DNA of 6,891 bases from Candidatus Competibacteraceae bacterium (GTDB lineage Bacteria > Pseudomonadota > Gammaproteobacteria > Competibacterales > Competibacteraceae). Position 1 is the first letter of the stretch. Each line of letters begins with the position of its first letter. Of this stretch, positions 1 to 6,229 are shown in pieces. The position numbers and the translations under genes were made by a program. The stretch is from NCBI GenBank assembly GCA_020445045.1, contig JAGRHI010000224.1, positions 4,425-11,315 on the forward strand. Direction: 5' to 3'. The notes beneath the pieces were generated by a model, which did not search any database, was not told the DNA's origin, and was given only the letters and a program-made list of their open reading frames with translations.

Positions 1-1945
1 CCGCGCTGTCGGCGGCGGCGACCACCGCTCGATAGGCATTGATCAGGCCATGGCCGAACTGGTCGTCCCGACCGGGCGCGCCCAAATCCTCGGTCAGCGC
101 GCCGCTGGCCAATAGCGTATCGATGTCCTGGGGCGTCAGATTCGGCGCGGCGGATTTCATCAGCGCCAGCACCCCGGCCACGTGTGGTGTCGCCATCGAG
201 GTTCCCTGCCAGATGGCGTAATCGTTGACCAGCGTGCCGCCACTGTCGCTAGCGGCAGTGCTGAGCACGCCGTCCGGCTTACCATCGCCGTTCACGTCGC
301 GGGCGGTATTGCCGCCGGGCGCGACCACGCTGACGGCGGTGCCGAAATTGGAGTACGGCGCTCGCTCCTTGTCGATGTCCACGGCACCGACACCCAACAC
401 ACTGGGAAAGGCGGCTGGATAGAACGGCGTGCTGCTGCCCTCGTTGCCGGCGGCGGCGACGATAACCACGCCGGCGGCGCGCGCCTGATCGTAGACCGCC
501 TGGGTGGCGGTGGAGAAACCGGGACCACCGACGCTGAGGTTGATCACATCGGCGCGGCGCGGCGGCACGGTGCCGGAGTCGTTGGGCAGACCGGCGGCGT
601 ACCGCACCGCCTGTTCGATGTCGTAATCGGTGCCGCCAAACCGACCCAGGGCGCGCAAGGGCATGACCTTGGCCCCGAAGGCGACGCCCGCAACCCCAGC
701 GCTGTTGTGGGTGGCGGCCGCCACCGTGCCGGCGATGTGGGTACCATGGAAGGAACTGCCGCCGCCGGGATCGGCGCCATCGCCGGGATCGTCCGGATTG
801 GCGTCGATGCCGTCGCCATCGCCGGCGTTGCTGGGATTGCTGATGAAATCGTAGCCCGCCACCAACTGCCCTTGCAGATCGGGATGGCTGAGCACGACAC
901 CGGTATCGATCACCGCCACGATCGCATCGGTACCGGTGCTCAGATCCCAGGCTTGCGGCAAGTTGATCAGCGGATAGTGCCACTGGAAGCGGTATAGCGG
1001 ATCGTTGGGAACGAACCGCGCGCGGCGGATGTAGTTGGGTCCCGCGTCCGCGACGTCCGCATCGCGCCGCATCGCCTTGATCGAATACAGGGTTTCCAGT
1101 TTCTCCCGCGAGACCGGATCGGTGATCTGAAAACCACCGGGGAAATGGGCCTGAGTGACGCCAGCCTGTTTTCGATAGGCCGCGACCCGCTTCAGTCCCG
1201 CCAAATCGAGCAGGGCATTGCGCGGTTCGGATTCCGCCGGCCGATCGCCCATCAAACCCAGCGCCCGCAGTTGAGCCCGCAAGCCATCGCGCCGTAGCGC
1301 CGCTGGCCGAAAGCGGGTGATCGCCTCGCCCGCGACGAATGGATCGCTCAGCCGCATCCCCGCCGCAGTCGAGGCCAGCGCTTGACCGACGGTCAACACG
1401 TAATTCGACGCGCCGCGATCCGCGGTCACGACCAGCAGATAATCGCCGCTCGTGGCCACTGTCAGCGATTCCACCCGATTCTGACTGACCGCCGCGTCGA
1501 GGATGTTGCCCTCAAGATCGGCCAAGCCCAAATCCAGATCGTTCTGGATGCCGTCGCCGGCGATTTGCAGACTGATCCGCTGACCGGCCAGCAGCTTGAT
1601 CTTGTACACATCGGTCGCATCGCCACCGCCGCGCGACCGGCCCGCCGGTCCAGCGCCGGGTTGGTTGACGTAGCCGCCGAGCGTGACCGGGTTGGGAAGC
1701 GGCTGGGCGTCGGCGACCGTATCGTTGGCGCGGTAGGGGGCCAGCGGATCGTTGACATCGCTGTCCGCGGCGACGCCGGAAGCCGGCCGCACCGTGCCGC
1801 TCAAGGTAAACCGAGCGGTTGGTGGCGTCGGCGTCGGCGCCGGTGCTGGTGACGAATCGCCACCCCCATCGCCCCCACCGCAGGCTTGCAGCAAAACCGC
1901 CAATCCCATGACCAGGAACGTCCGTCTTGCAAGTTCGGATTTCAT
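1..1945 (-). CDS. S8 (subtilisin-family) serine protease, lipoprotein, C-terminus cut by window edge
   Basis: Reading leftwards from the ATG at 1945, the frame is open to the window edge (648 residues visible). It starts with a lipoprotein signal, MKSELARRTFLVMGLAVLLQAC, whose lipobox LQAC puts the lipidated Cys at 22. A Gly/Asp- and Pro-rich linker follows (about 23-44). Residues about 71-187 resemble a bacterial pre-peptidase C-terminal (PPC) beta domain (ATDVYKIKLLAGQ, GDYLLVV, YVLTVG). Residues about 195-305 look like an S8 prodomain (FVAGEAITRFRP, DAGPNYI). The catalytic domain runs from about 311 with all key residues: Asp347 in VIDTGV, His400 in HGTHIAG, oxyanion Asn501 in AAGNEG and Ser583 in GTSMATPHVAG. 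An Asp/Gly-rich insert before His400 may bind calcium. The last visible stretch, FGHGLINAYRAV, is the usual end of the catalytic domain, so only a tail or an extra domain is missing. An AGAGAG sequence at 1951-1956 lies 5 nt before the start. A second ATG at 1949 is in another frame. Predicted role: envelope-anchored endopeptidase; substrate unknown. Confidence 0.93.
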   Translation of the reverse strand, partial: MKSELARRTFLVMGLAVLLQACGGGDGGGDSSPAPAPTPTPPTARFTLSGTVRPASGVAADSDVNDPLAPYRANDTVADAQPLPNPVTLGGYVNQPGAGPAGRSRGGGDATDVYKIKLLAGQRISLQIAGDGIQNDLDLGLADLEGNILDAAVSQNRVESLTVATSGDYLLVVTADRGASNYVLTVGQALASTAAGMRLSDPFVAGEAITRFRPAALRRDGLRAQLRALGLMGDRPAESEPRNALLDLAGLKRVAAYRKQAGVTQAHFPGGFQITDPVSREKLETLYSIKAMRRDADVADAGPNYIRRARFVPNDPLYRFQWHYPLINLPQAWDLSTGTDAIVAVIDTGVVLSHPDLQGQLVAGYDFISNPSNAGDGDGIDANPDDPGDGADPGGGSSFHGTHIAGTVAAATHNSAGVAGVAFGAKVMPLRALGRFGGTDYDIEQAVRYAAGLPNDSGTVPPRRADVINLSVGGPGFSTATQAVYDQARAAGVVIVAAAGNEGSSTPFYPAAFPSVLGVGAVDIDKERAPYSNFGTAVSVVAPGGNTARDVNGDGKPDGVLSTAASDSGGTLVNDYAIWQGTSMATPHVAGVLALMKSAAPNLTPQDIDTLLASGALTEDLGAPGRDDQFGHGLINAYRAVVAAADSA

Positions 1946-1973
1946 GCATGCTCTCTATTCATAACGAGCGACG

Positions 1974-2459
1974 CTACCAAAAATCGTCCAGCTTCGCCCG
2001 CTCCCAGTCGGCACGCAGAACCTGCCAATCATCCCGGCCTCGACGGATCAGCGCGAAGTCGAAGCGATAAAGATCGGCGTTCAGACCGATCAGTTGGTCG
2101 GCGCTGGCCACCGACCGGCCGGCTAGCGCCGCCGCCACGCTGACCGTGGCATGATTCGGGTCCGTGAGCACGATGTCGCGAATCCGGGTGAACAAATGGA
2201 TGGACTGATGGCGCAGGACATGCAACCGGAGCAGACCTTCCACCGCCTTGCGGTCGTGACCCTGGGCATCGCTGTAATCATCCGCAATCAAGCCACGCAG
2301 ATCGCGCATGTTGCGCTCCTCGCTCGCGACCTGAGCCCGAGCGATGAATTGACGGATTTCGGTCTCGGGAGAATCGGCCGGACGCGAGCAGGCCGTCAGC
2401 GCCAGTACGAAAACCGCCCAAACCCATGACCGGCCACCGTATCGAGTTATCATGGTCAT
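1974..2459 (-). CDS. small lipoprotein, probable NTF2/SnoaL-like fold
   Basis: A 161-residue protein with a lipoprotein signal: MTMITR, then the hydrophobic stretch WVWAVFVLAL and the lipobox LTAC, giving the lipidated Cys at 24. Ser at +2 suggests outer-membrane sorting. The mature part opens with a helix-rich segment (ETEIRQFIARAQVASEERN, then LRGLIADDYSD) and ends in beta-strand-like blocks (LYRFDFALIRR, DWQVLRADWERA). This pattern is typical of NTF2-like/DUF4440-like proteins, which use the fold for ligand binding or as an accessory subunit. I do not recognise a specific family. The start at 2459 is chosen because GGAG (2468-2471) lies 8 nt upstream and the signal peptide begins there. 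The frame stays open to an ATG at 2540, but that would place 27 charged residues before the signal and overlap nudF. The gene lies 28 bp upstream of the S8 protease on the same strand, so the two are probably co-transcribed. No catalytic residues can be assigned. Confidence 0.8.
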   Translation of the reverse strand: MTMITRYGGRSWVWAVFVLALTACSRPADSPETEIRQFIARAQVASEERNMRDLRGLIADDYSDAQGHDRKAVEGLLRLHVLRHQSIHLFTRIRDIVLTDPNHATVSVAAALAGRSVASADQLIGLNADLYRFDFALIRRGRDDWQVLRADWERAKLDDFW

Positions 2460-2538
2460 TCGAATATCTCCGCTACCCTTGGCCGGCTGACCGCCGGCGA
2501 CAAGCTGGGCCATTCTTTCCATCCGCGCGGGACCCGCC
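2460..2538. promoter_or_regulatory. divergent intergenic region between the lipoprotein and nudF
   Basis: These 79 bp separate two divergently transcribed genes, so both promoters should lie here or in the opposite gene's 5' end. The region holds the lipoprotein's Shine-Dalgarno GGAG (minus strand, 2468-2471). It also holds a 6-bp inverted repeat, GCCGGC (2482-2487) and GCCGGC (2493-2498) around a 5-nt loop, which could be a hairpin or an operator. No convincing -35/-10 pair was found on either strand. The nudF start has only a weak GGGA-like ribosome site. The regulatory assignment rests on gene arrangement alone. Confidence 0.4.
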
Positions 2539-3153
2539 ATGAATCACCAATTTACCATCCTCGACAAGATCCTCTGCTATCGCGGTTTTTTCCGCATGGA
2601 ACAATATCGCCTGCGCCATGAACTGTTCGCCGGCGGCTGGAGCCCGGAAATCACCCGTGAGTGTCTGGAGCGCGGCCATGCGGTTGCGGTCCTGCTGTTC
2701 GACCCGGATCGAGATCAAGTGGTTTTACTGGAGCAATTCCGGGTCGGCGCGCTGGAGTTTCCCGGTGGCCCTTGGCTGCTGGAAATCGTCGCCGGCATCA
2801 TGGACGATCCCGCTGAAACCACCGAGGATGTGGCGCGGCGCGAAACCGAGGAGGAAGCCGACTGCGAGTTGCTGGAGTTGCTTCCCATCTGCCACTATCT
2901 GGTCAGCCCCGGTGGCACGTCCGAAAGCATCACCCTGTTCTGTGGCCGGGTAGACACTTCGAACCTCGCCCCCGGCATCCGCGGGCTCGCTTCCGAGCAT
3001 GAAGACATCCGCTTGCACCTGGTCTCCCGCGTCGAGGCGCTGGAGCTGTTGCATACCGGCCGCATCAACTCGGCCGCGCCGATCATCGCCTTGCAATGGC
3101 TGGAATTGAACCGGCCGAAACTGCTGGAACATTGGGGACTGGCGCCGGCCTAG
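2539..3153 (+). CDS. nudF: ADP-ribose pyrophosphatase (Nudix hydrolase, NudF type)
   Basis: A 204-residue cytoplasmic Nudix hydrolase, close to the usual NudF length. The family cleaves ADP-ribose to AMP and ribose 5-phosphate with Mg2+, clearing a reactive NAD breakdown product. The N-terminal part (YRGFF, about 14-18; ERGHAVAVLLFDP, 44-56) and strand VVLLEQFR match E. coli NudF as I remember it. PWLLEIVAG leads into the Nudix box from Gly86 through Glu93 to R101-E102-T-E-E105-E106. The downstream loop SPGGTSES (123-130), the segment GLASEHEDIR (149-158), which carries the acidic residues expected to act as catalytic base, and IIALQWLEL near the end are also NudF-like. Oddities: there are six rather than five residues between the Nudix Gly and the first Glu, and Asp108 replaces the usual Gly after EEx. 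The ATG at 2539 is chosen because it retains the full N-terminal dimerisation region; Met20 would remove it. The gene is divergent from the lipoprotein and its stop overlaps that of the next gene. E. coli nudF has different neighbours. Confidence 0.92.
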   Translation: MNHQFTILDKILCYRGFFRMEQYRLRHELFAGGWSPEITRECLERGHAVAVLLFDPDRDQVVLLEQFRVGALEFPGGPWLLEIVAGIMDDPAETTEDVARRETEEEADCELLELLPICHYLVSPGGTSESITLFCGRVDTSNLAPGIRGLASEHEDIRLHLVSRVEALELLHTGRINSAAPIIALQWLELNRPKLLEHWGLAPA

Positions 3154-3656
3154 ATCCCCAGCCGCCGCAGGTCGGGATCGGGCCGCGATCGCTCCCAGAT
3201 CAGGCGGAACAATTCCAATAACTCCTTCATGCGCTCGCCAGGTTCCGGCTCGTAGCCGCCGATCAGGCGGCGCGGATCGCTGAAACGCAGCAGCGCCCGC
3301 TCGTCGGCGATGATGAATGCCTGGCTCAGTTCCGGCCGGTCTGGGATTTCCGGCCGGTTCGGGGTACGCAGCAGCAGCGCGCTGGTCAGCCGTTCGCTCA
3401 GTCGCGCCAACCGGGGGCAGTCACCGCGCCATTCCCTGGCTGGTGGCAACACCAGATGCAGGCGCAACTTGGGCTGGTTCACCACCCGATTGCGGATGGC
3501 ATCGAGCATATCGGGATCGTCGTACAACTCGGGCCGTATCAGCGGCGTGTACCACACCAGCGCCCGCCGCAGACCGCCGAGCAGATCCAGCAGGGCGCGC
3601 CGGCTGTCGTCCAATCCGTTCAGCATCGTCGGGGCAAATCGTTCGTCACTCGCCAT
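3150..3656 (-). CDS. DUF7931-like protein of unknown function
   Basis: A 168-residue soluble protein with no signal peptide or membrane segment. It begins with a helical part (DDSRRALLDLLGGLRRAL, 16-33), then a strand VWYTPLIRPELYDD (34-47), a second strand LRLHLVLPP (64-72), ALLLRTPN (93-100), then SQAFIIADERALLRF (111-125) and a C-terminal helix (MKELLELFRLIWERS, 143-157). The order (helix, a YT..I.PELYD strand, a late AFIIADE strand, and a terminal F..IWERS helix) matches proteins I remember as DUF7931, thought to resemble half of a phospholipase-D fold. No HKD catalytic motif is present, so enzyme activity is not supported. The start at 3656 is backed by GAGG (3665-3668), 8 nt upstream; Met11 is a less likely alternative. 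It is convergent with nudF and lies 129 bp downstream of the large protease on the same strand. The family name is from memory and is the uncertain part; the reading frame is well supported. Confidence 0.82.
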   Translation of the reverse strand: MASDERFAPTMLNGLDDSRRALLDLLGGLRRALVWYTPLIRPELYDDPDMLDAIRNRVVNQPKLRLHLVLPPAREWRGDCPRLARLSERLTSALLLRTPNRPEIPDRPELSQAFIIADERALLRFSDPRRLIGGYEPEPGERMKELLELFRLIWERSRPDPDLRRLGI

Positions 3657-3785
3657 CGCCGTTACCTCGCTGTTTGGGATCGTGAAACACCACCCATCCG
3701 AACGCCATCAATCAATACCGGGTTTAGCTCGAAATGCCTGGGTTGTCGCGGGTTGCCCCGCGCCACATCATCATTCCGACACCGA
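3657..3785. other. intergenic gap between the S1 protease and the DUF7931-like gene
   Basis: 129 bp downstream of the protease stop and upstream of the next minus-strand gene. It contains the hairpin at 3747-3762, a short tandem ATCA/ATCAAT run near 3709-3717, and the GAGG ribosome site at 3665-3668. I found no reliable -35/-10 pair on the minus strand, so it is unclear whether the DUF7931-like gene has its own promoter or is read through from the protease. Confidence 0.5.
3747..3762 (-). terminator. GC hairpin with GCAA tetraloop downstream of the S1 protease (terminator-like, no U-tract)
   Basis: On the minus strand this reads CGCGGG-GCAA-CCCGCG: a perfect 6-bp, all-GC stem with a GNRA-class tetraloop, starting 24 nt beyond the protease stop codon. 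Position and stability suit a transcript 3' end or an mRNA-protecting stem. No run of T follows on the minus strand, so a canonical intrinsic terminator is not supported. It could instead block 3' exonucleases or cooperate with Rho. Confidence 0.35.
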
Positions 3786-6116
3786 CTACGATCCGGTAAA
3801 CGAGACGATCACGAAGTTCTGATGCGGTTCGGCCCAACGCACGGTGACATCGTTACCAGACCGCGGAAAGTTAGGCAAAAGGTATTGTCCGCTGGCGCCT
3901 TCCAGGTATTCCACACCCAGAGTGGTCACGGTGAAGTTGACGTTGGCGAACTCCACGCCATCGGCGAAGGCCCGCAAATTGTGGGTACCGTTGCCCAACC
4001 GGTTCCAATTGAAGGTGTAGCCAAAGCCGTTGTCGCTGTCACCGCAGGCCGCCACCGTGTCGGGTCGGGTGGTGCCATAGGCCACCCGTTGCGACGCGCC
4101 GCCGTCGATTTGGATTTCGACCGTGCTGGCCTGGCAGATCCAGCCCCGGATCAGGCCGATCCCGCTTTCGAACGAACCCTGTTGCGGACTTTCCAGGTTG
4201 GCGGGAAATTGCGCCAGCGGAACGGCCGCGGCCGGCTGAATGTTAAGCCGTCGGCTGGTGCCTACGATCACGAAGTTCTGATGCGGTTCGGCCCAGCGCA
4301 CGGTGACGTTGTCGCCGGCTTGCGGGAAGTCGGGTAGGGTAGCTTCGCCGCTCACGCCTTCCAGGTACTCCACGCCCAGGGTGGTCACGGTGAAGTTGAC
4401 GTTGGCGAACTCCACGTCGTCGGCAAAGGCTCGCAAGTTGTGGCCACCACTCCCCAGGGTGTTCCAGTTGAAGGTATACCCGAAGCCGTTATCGTCGTCG
4501 CCGCAGGTTGCGGCCGTGTCAGGCCGGGTGGTGCCGTAGGCCACCTGTTGCCGCGCACCGCCATCAATCTGAATTTCCACCTTGTTGGCTTGACAGGTCC
4601 AACCCCGGATCAAGCCGATGCCGCTCTCGAAGGAATCCTGTTGCGGGCTTTCCAGATAGGCTCCACTACCGGATGAGTCCAACCATTGACTGACCGAAGG
4701 GTAGGTCAAATCGAAACGGCCATATAAGGCGAGGTTTATCCGTGAACAGGATGGAATAGTACCACCGTGCAAATTACCGGCAAAAAGTTGCTGGCCGTCT
4801 TGCTCGCCGGTAATCGCAAAGATACCGGACCCGCTACTCCCCTCTTCAGTGATCCCTTGCAACCAAGTTACCTGGATATGGTTCTCGTCAGTTCCGTTGA
4901 CCTCCCACGAAGTATATCCGTCAGCGGTACCTTGACTCCATTTCTTCAAGTCACCCTGGGGATGATGGATGCCCACCACCGTCAGGCCGGTCGGATTGGT
5001 TGTGGTCCAACCAGCAAAGTGTATGCCCGGCAGGCTGCTGATTTGTGTATCCCGCAAGCGCAGGAAGGTGAAATCGGTACTGGCTCCGGTGGCGAGCAAG
5101 TCGGCGCCACCGGTGAAATGGGTGACGGAAGTGGGATTCGGTCCTCCACAAACCGCACGTTCGAAAAACCAGTAGCTATCGATGGTGTTGGCGGTGGATT
5201 GGGTCGATAGGCAATGGTTCGCCGTCATGAAATAAGGAATCCAGCTACTGGTGTCGTTATCGTTGAGCAGTGTTCCTGTGCATTCCCAAGTACCATCGGG
5301 ATCGGTGAAAATAATTTTGGCCACTGCAGCGCTTAGATTATCGGGCACGGTATCCCGGCATTTAACATCGATGTTACAATATGCAGAACTACCTATGTCG
5401 AAAAGATTTTCCTCGTTCGGATACTGAAGCGAATAAGTCAAGTGCTGTATTTTTGGCGCCCGAATCGGAAACCCACCTTCAACCGAAGCTGGCAGGTAAA
5501 TCTCCACCCCGGCGGTCTCTCCTTCGATCACTGGAGACCAGAACAGATCCTGCGCCGATTCGGTATTCGACGAATTTCCCCCCGCCTGCTGGGCGCGGAT
5601 GGCTCTGGCCGTGAAGGGTCCGAAAATCTCGGAATTCTTGCGCCCGAAAAACCGCATTTCCGTCTCTTCGGGTAAACCCTCCACATCGATCGCCACTCGA
5701 ATCGCACGCGCGCCCGGCGAAGTGACCGAAAACGCCGCGACCCGACCGCCGTCCGGCAGCAATTCCCACGAGAGCGACGGAAACAAATCTTCCTGGTAGG
5801 GTTGCGGCACCTCCCGCGCGAACCCCACTTTCAAGGGCTGATTCTTGCGCGGCGCCGCCAGCGTGGATTTCTCCGCGGTCGTGACGGCATCCAGCACAAT
5901 TTGCAGTGGAATCGCGGTCACGCGGTAATCCTGCTTGAGTTGCTTACCGGGAGAACTCATGGATGCCTTGCCCGCCATCGGCGGCGAACCGCCGCCCACC
6001 GAGGCGGCACGGCCTTCGGACATCGCCAACGCCAACAACATGAACATGGCGATCGAACGCCATGGCAACGGGGGAAATTCGAATGGACTGTGTTTTTCTA
6101 CCGTACTCACGACCAT
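3786..6116 (-). CDS. secreted trypsin-fold (S1) protease, lysyl-endopeptidase-like, with two C-terminal repeats
   Basis: A 776-residue exported protease precursor. The signal peptide has a long n-region, a hydrophobic core at about 21-32 (SIAMFMLLALAM) and likely cleavage near GRAA|S (38-39). Residues about 40-241 are a propeptide rich in beta strands. The mature-like domain begins near Gly242, followed by CNIDVKC. It keeps six cysteines (247, 253, 279, 302, 323, 457) with spacing close to Achromobacter lyticus protease I. The triad is His301 (TANHC), Asp348 (STDFTF) and Ser428 (GSSGSG). Trp404 and His450 (NLHGG), which modulate activity in that enzyme, are also present. The Asp that gives lysine specificity there falls in a short deletion, so cleavage specificity is unknown. 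Residues 488-618 and 641-771 are two repeats. ATG 6116 directly abuts AGGAG (6117-6121) with no spacer; GTG at 6110, two codons in, has a 6-nt spacing and may be the true start. Clear neighbours on both sides make it look like a single-gene unit. Confidence 0.93.
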   Translation of the reverse strand: MVVSTVEKHSPFEFPPLPWRSIAMFMLLALAMSEGRAASVGGGSPPMAGKASMSSPGKQLKQDYRVTAIPLQIVLDAVTTAEKSTLAAPRKNQPLKVGFAREVPQPYQEDLFPSLSWELLPDGGRVAAFSVTSPGARAIRVAIDVEGLPEETEMRFFGRKNSEIFGPFTARAIRAQQAGGNSSNTESAQDLFWSPVIEGETAGVEIYLPASVEGGFPIRAPKIQHLTYSLQYPNEENLFDIGSSAYCNIDVKCRDTVPDNLSAAVAKIIFTDPDGTWECTGTLLNDNDTSSWIPYFMTANHCLSTQSTANTIDSYWFFERAVCGGPNPTSVTHFTGGADLLATGASTDFTFLRLRDTQISSLPGIHFAGWTTTNPTGLTVVGIHHPQGDLKKWSQGTADGYTSWEVNGTDENHIQVTWLQGITEEGSSGSGIFAITGEQDGQQLFAGNLHGGTIPSCSRINLALYGRFDLTYPSVSQWLDSSGSGAYLESPQQDSFESGIGLIRGWTCQANKVEIQIDGGARQQVAYGTTRPDTAATCGDDDNGFGYTFNWNTLGSGGHNLRAFADDVEFANVNFTVTTLGVEYLEGVSGEATLPDFPQAGDNVTVRWAEPHQNFVIVGTSRRLNIQPAAAVPLAQFPANLESPQQGSFESGIGLIRGWICQASTVEIQIDGGASQRVAYGTTRPDTVAACGDSDNGFGYTFNWNRLGNGTHNLRAFADGVEFANVNFTVTTLGVEYLEGASGQYLLPNFPRSGNDVTVRWAEPHQNFVIVSFTGS
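3804..4196 (-). repeat. C-terminal protein repeat, copy B (residues 641-771 of the protease)
   Basis: A 131-residue unit from LESPQQGSFESG to HQNFVIV. It contains SGIGLIRGW, a Cys pair (661 and 691, spacing 30), NGFGYTFNWN, HNLRAFADGVEFANV and FTVTTLGVEYLEG. It aligns with copy A without gaps; by eye 109 of 131 residues are identical. The Cys pair suggests a disulfide within each unit. The unit looks like an all-beta accessory domain, perhaps for binding a surface or substrate. Similar repeats appear, from memory, at the ends of secreted proteins in some gammaproteobacteria. Confidence 0.9.
4263..4655 (-). repeat. C-terminal protein repeat, copy A (residues 488-618 of the protease)
   Basis: The first of the two 131-residue units, starting right after the protease domain end (VSQWLD, SSGSGAY). 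Cysteines are at 508 and 538, the same 30-residue spacing as in copy B. A 22-residue linker (619-640, including NIQPAAAVPLAQFPAN) separates the copies. DNA similarity is also high, for instance around the shared run encoding FTVTTLGVEYLEG. Eight of the 22 differences cluster near the end (about 591-603), where the sequence before FP and after it has drifted. Confidence 0.9.
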
Positions 6117-6131
6117 CTCCTGTCTGCCGCC

Positions 6132-6147
6132 CGCGTGGAAGCACGCG
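6132..6147 (-). promoter_or_regulatory. perfect hairpin in the 5' leader of the S1 protease
   Basis: On the minus strand CGCGTG-CTTC-CACGCG forms a perfect 6-bp stem with a 4-nt loop. It ends 15 nt before the ATG at 6116 and 10 nt before the Shine-Dalgarno AGGAG. In the mRNA it would be a stable stem just ahead of the ribosome site, able to protect the 5' end or influence translation. A weaker 5-bp repeat (AAAGT-GAA-ACTTT) sits just upstream at about 6148-6160. Function is inferred from position only. Confidence 0.4.
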
Positions 6148-6229
6148 AAAGTGAAACTTTAGCAGACTCACCTTAACAGCAGCTTATAGCCGCTAGCACA
6201 GCCAACCGGAATCAATCCGTGCGGGACTC

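Noticed and set aside
182..997. 271-codon plus-strand open frame
   Set aside because: It lies wholly antisense to the S8 catalytic domain, is rich in low-complexity Gly/Ala/Arg, and has no recognisable motif. GC-rich coding DNA commonly opens the opposite strand; the minus-strand frame has the full triad.
1512..1949. Alternative minus-strand frame starting at the ATG at 1949
   Set aside because: Its product is Arg-rich with no signal or domain, whereas the frame from 1945 gives a clean lipoprotein signal and continues into the protease.
2460..2540. Longer lipoprotein starting at 2540
   Set aside because: It would add 27 residues before the signal peptide and overlap the nudF start. GGAG with 8-nt spacing supports 2459.
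3150..3656. Active phospholipase-D-like nuclease
   Set aside because: No HxKxxxxD motif is present and the protein is only half the size of a two-motif enzyme.
3456..4337. 293-codon plus-strand open frame
   Set aside because: It crosses the DUF7931-like gene, an intergenic gap and the repeat region on the opposite strand, and has no domain signal. It is a by-product of the repeats and GC content.
3804..4655. Repeat pair as a mobile element or CRISPR-like array
   Set aside because: The two copies are in frame within one protein and encode a domain. They lack spacers of uniform length, terminal inverted repeats or a transposase.
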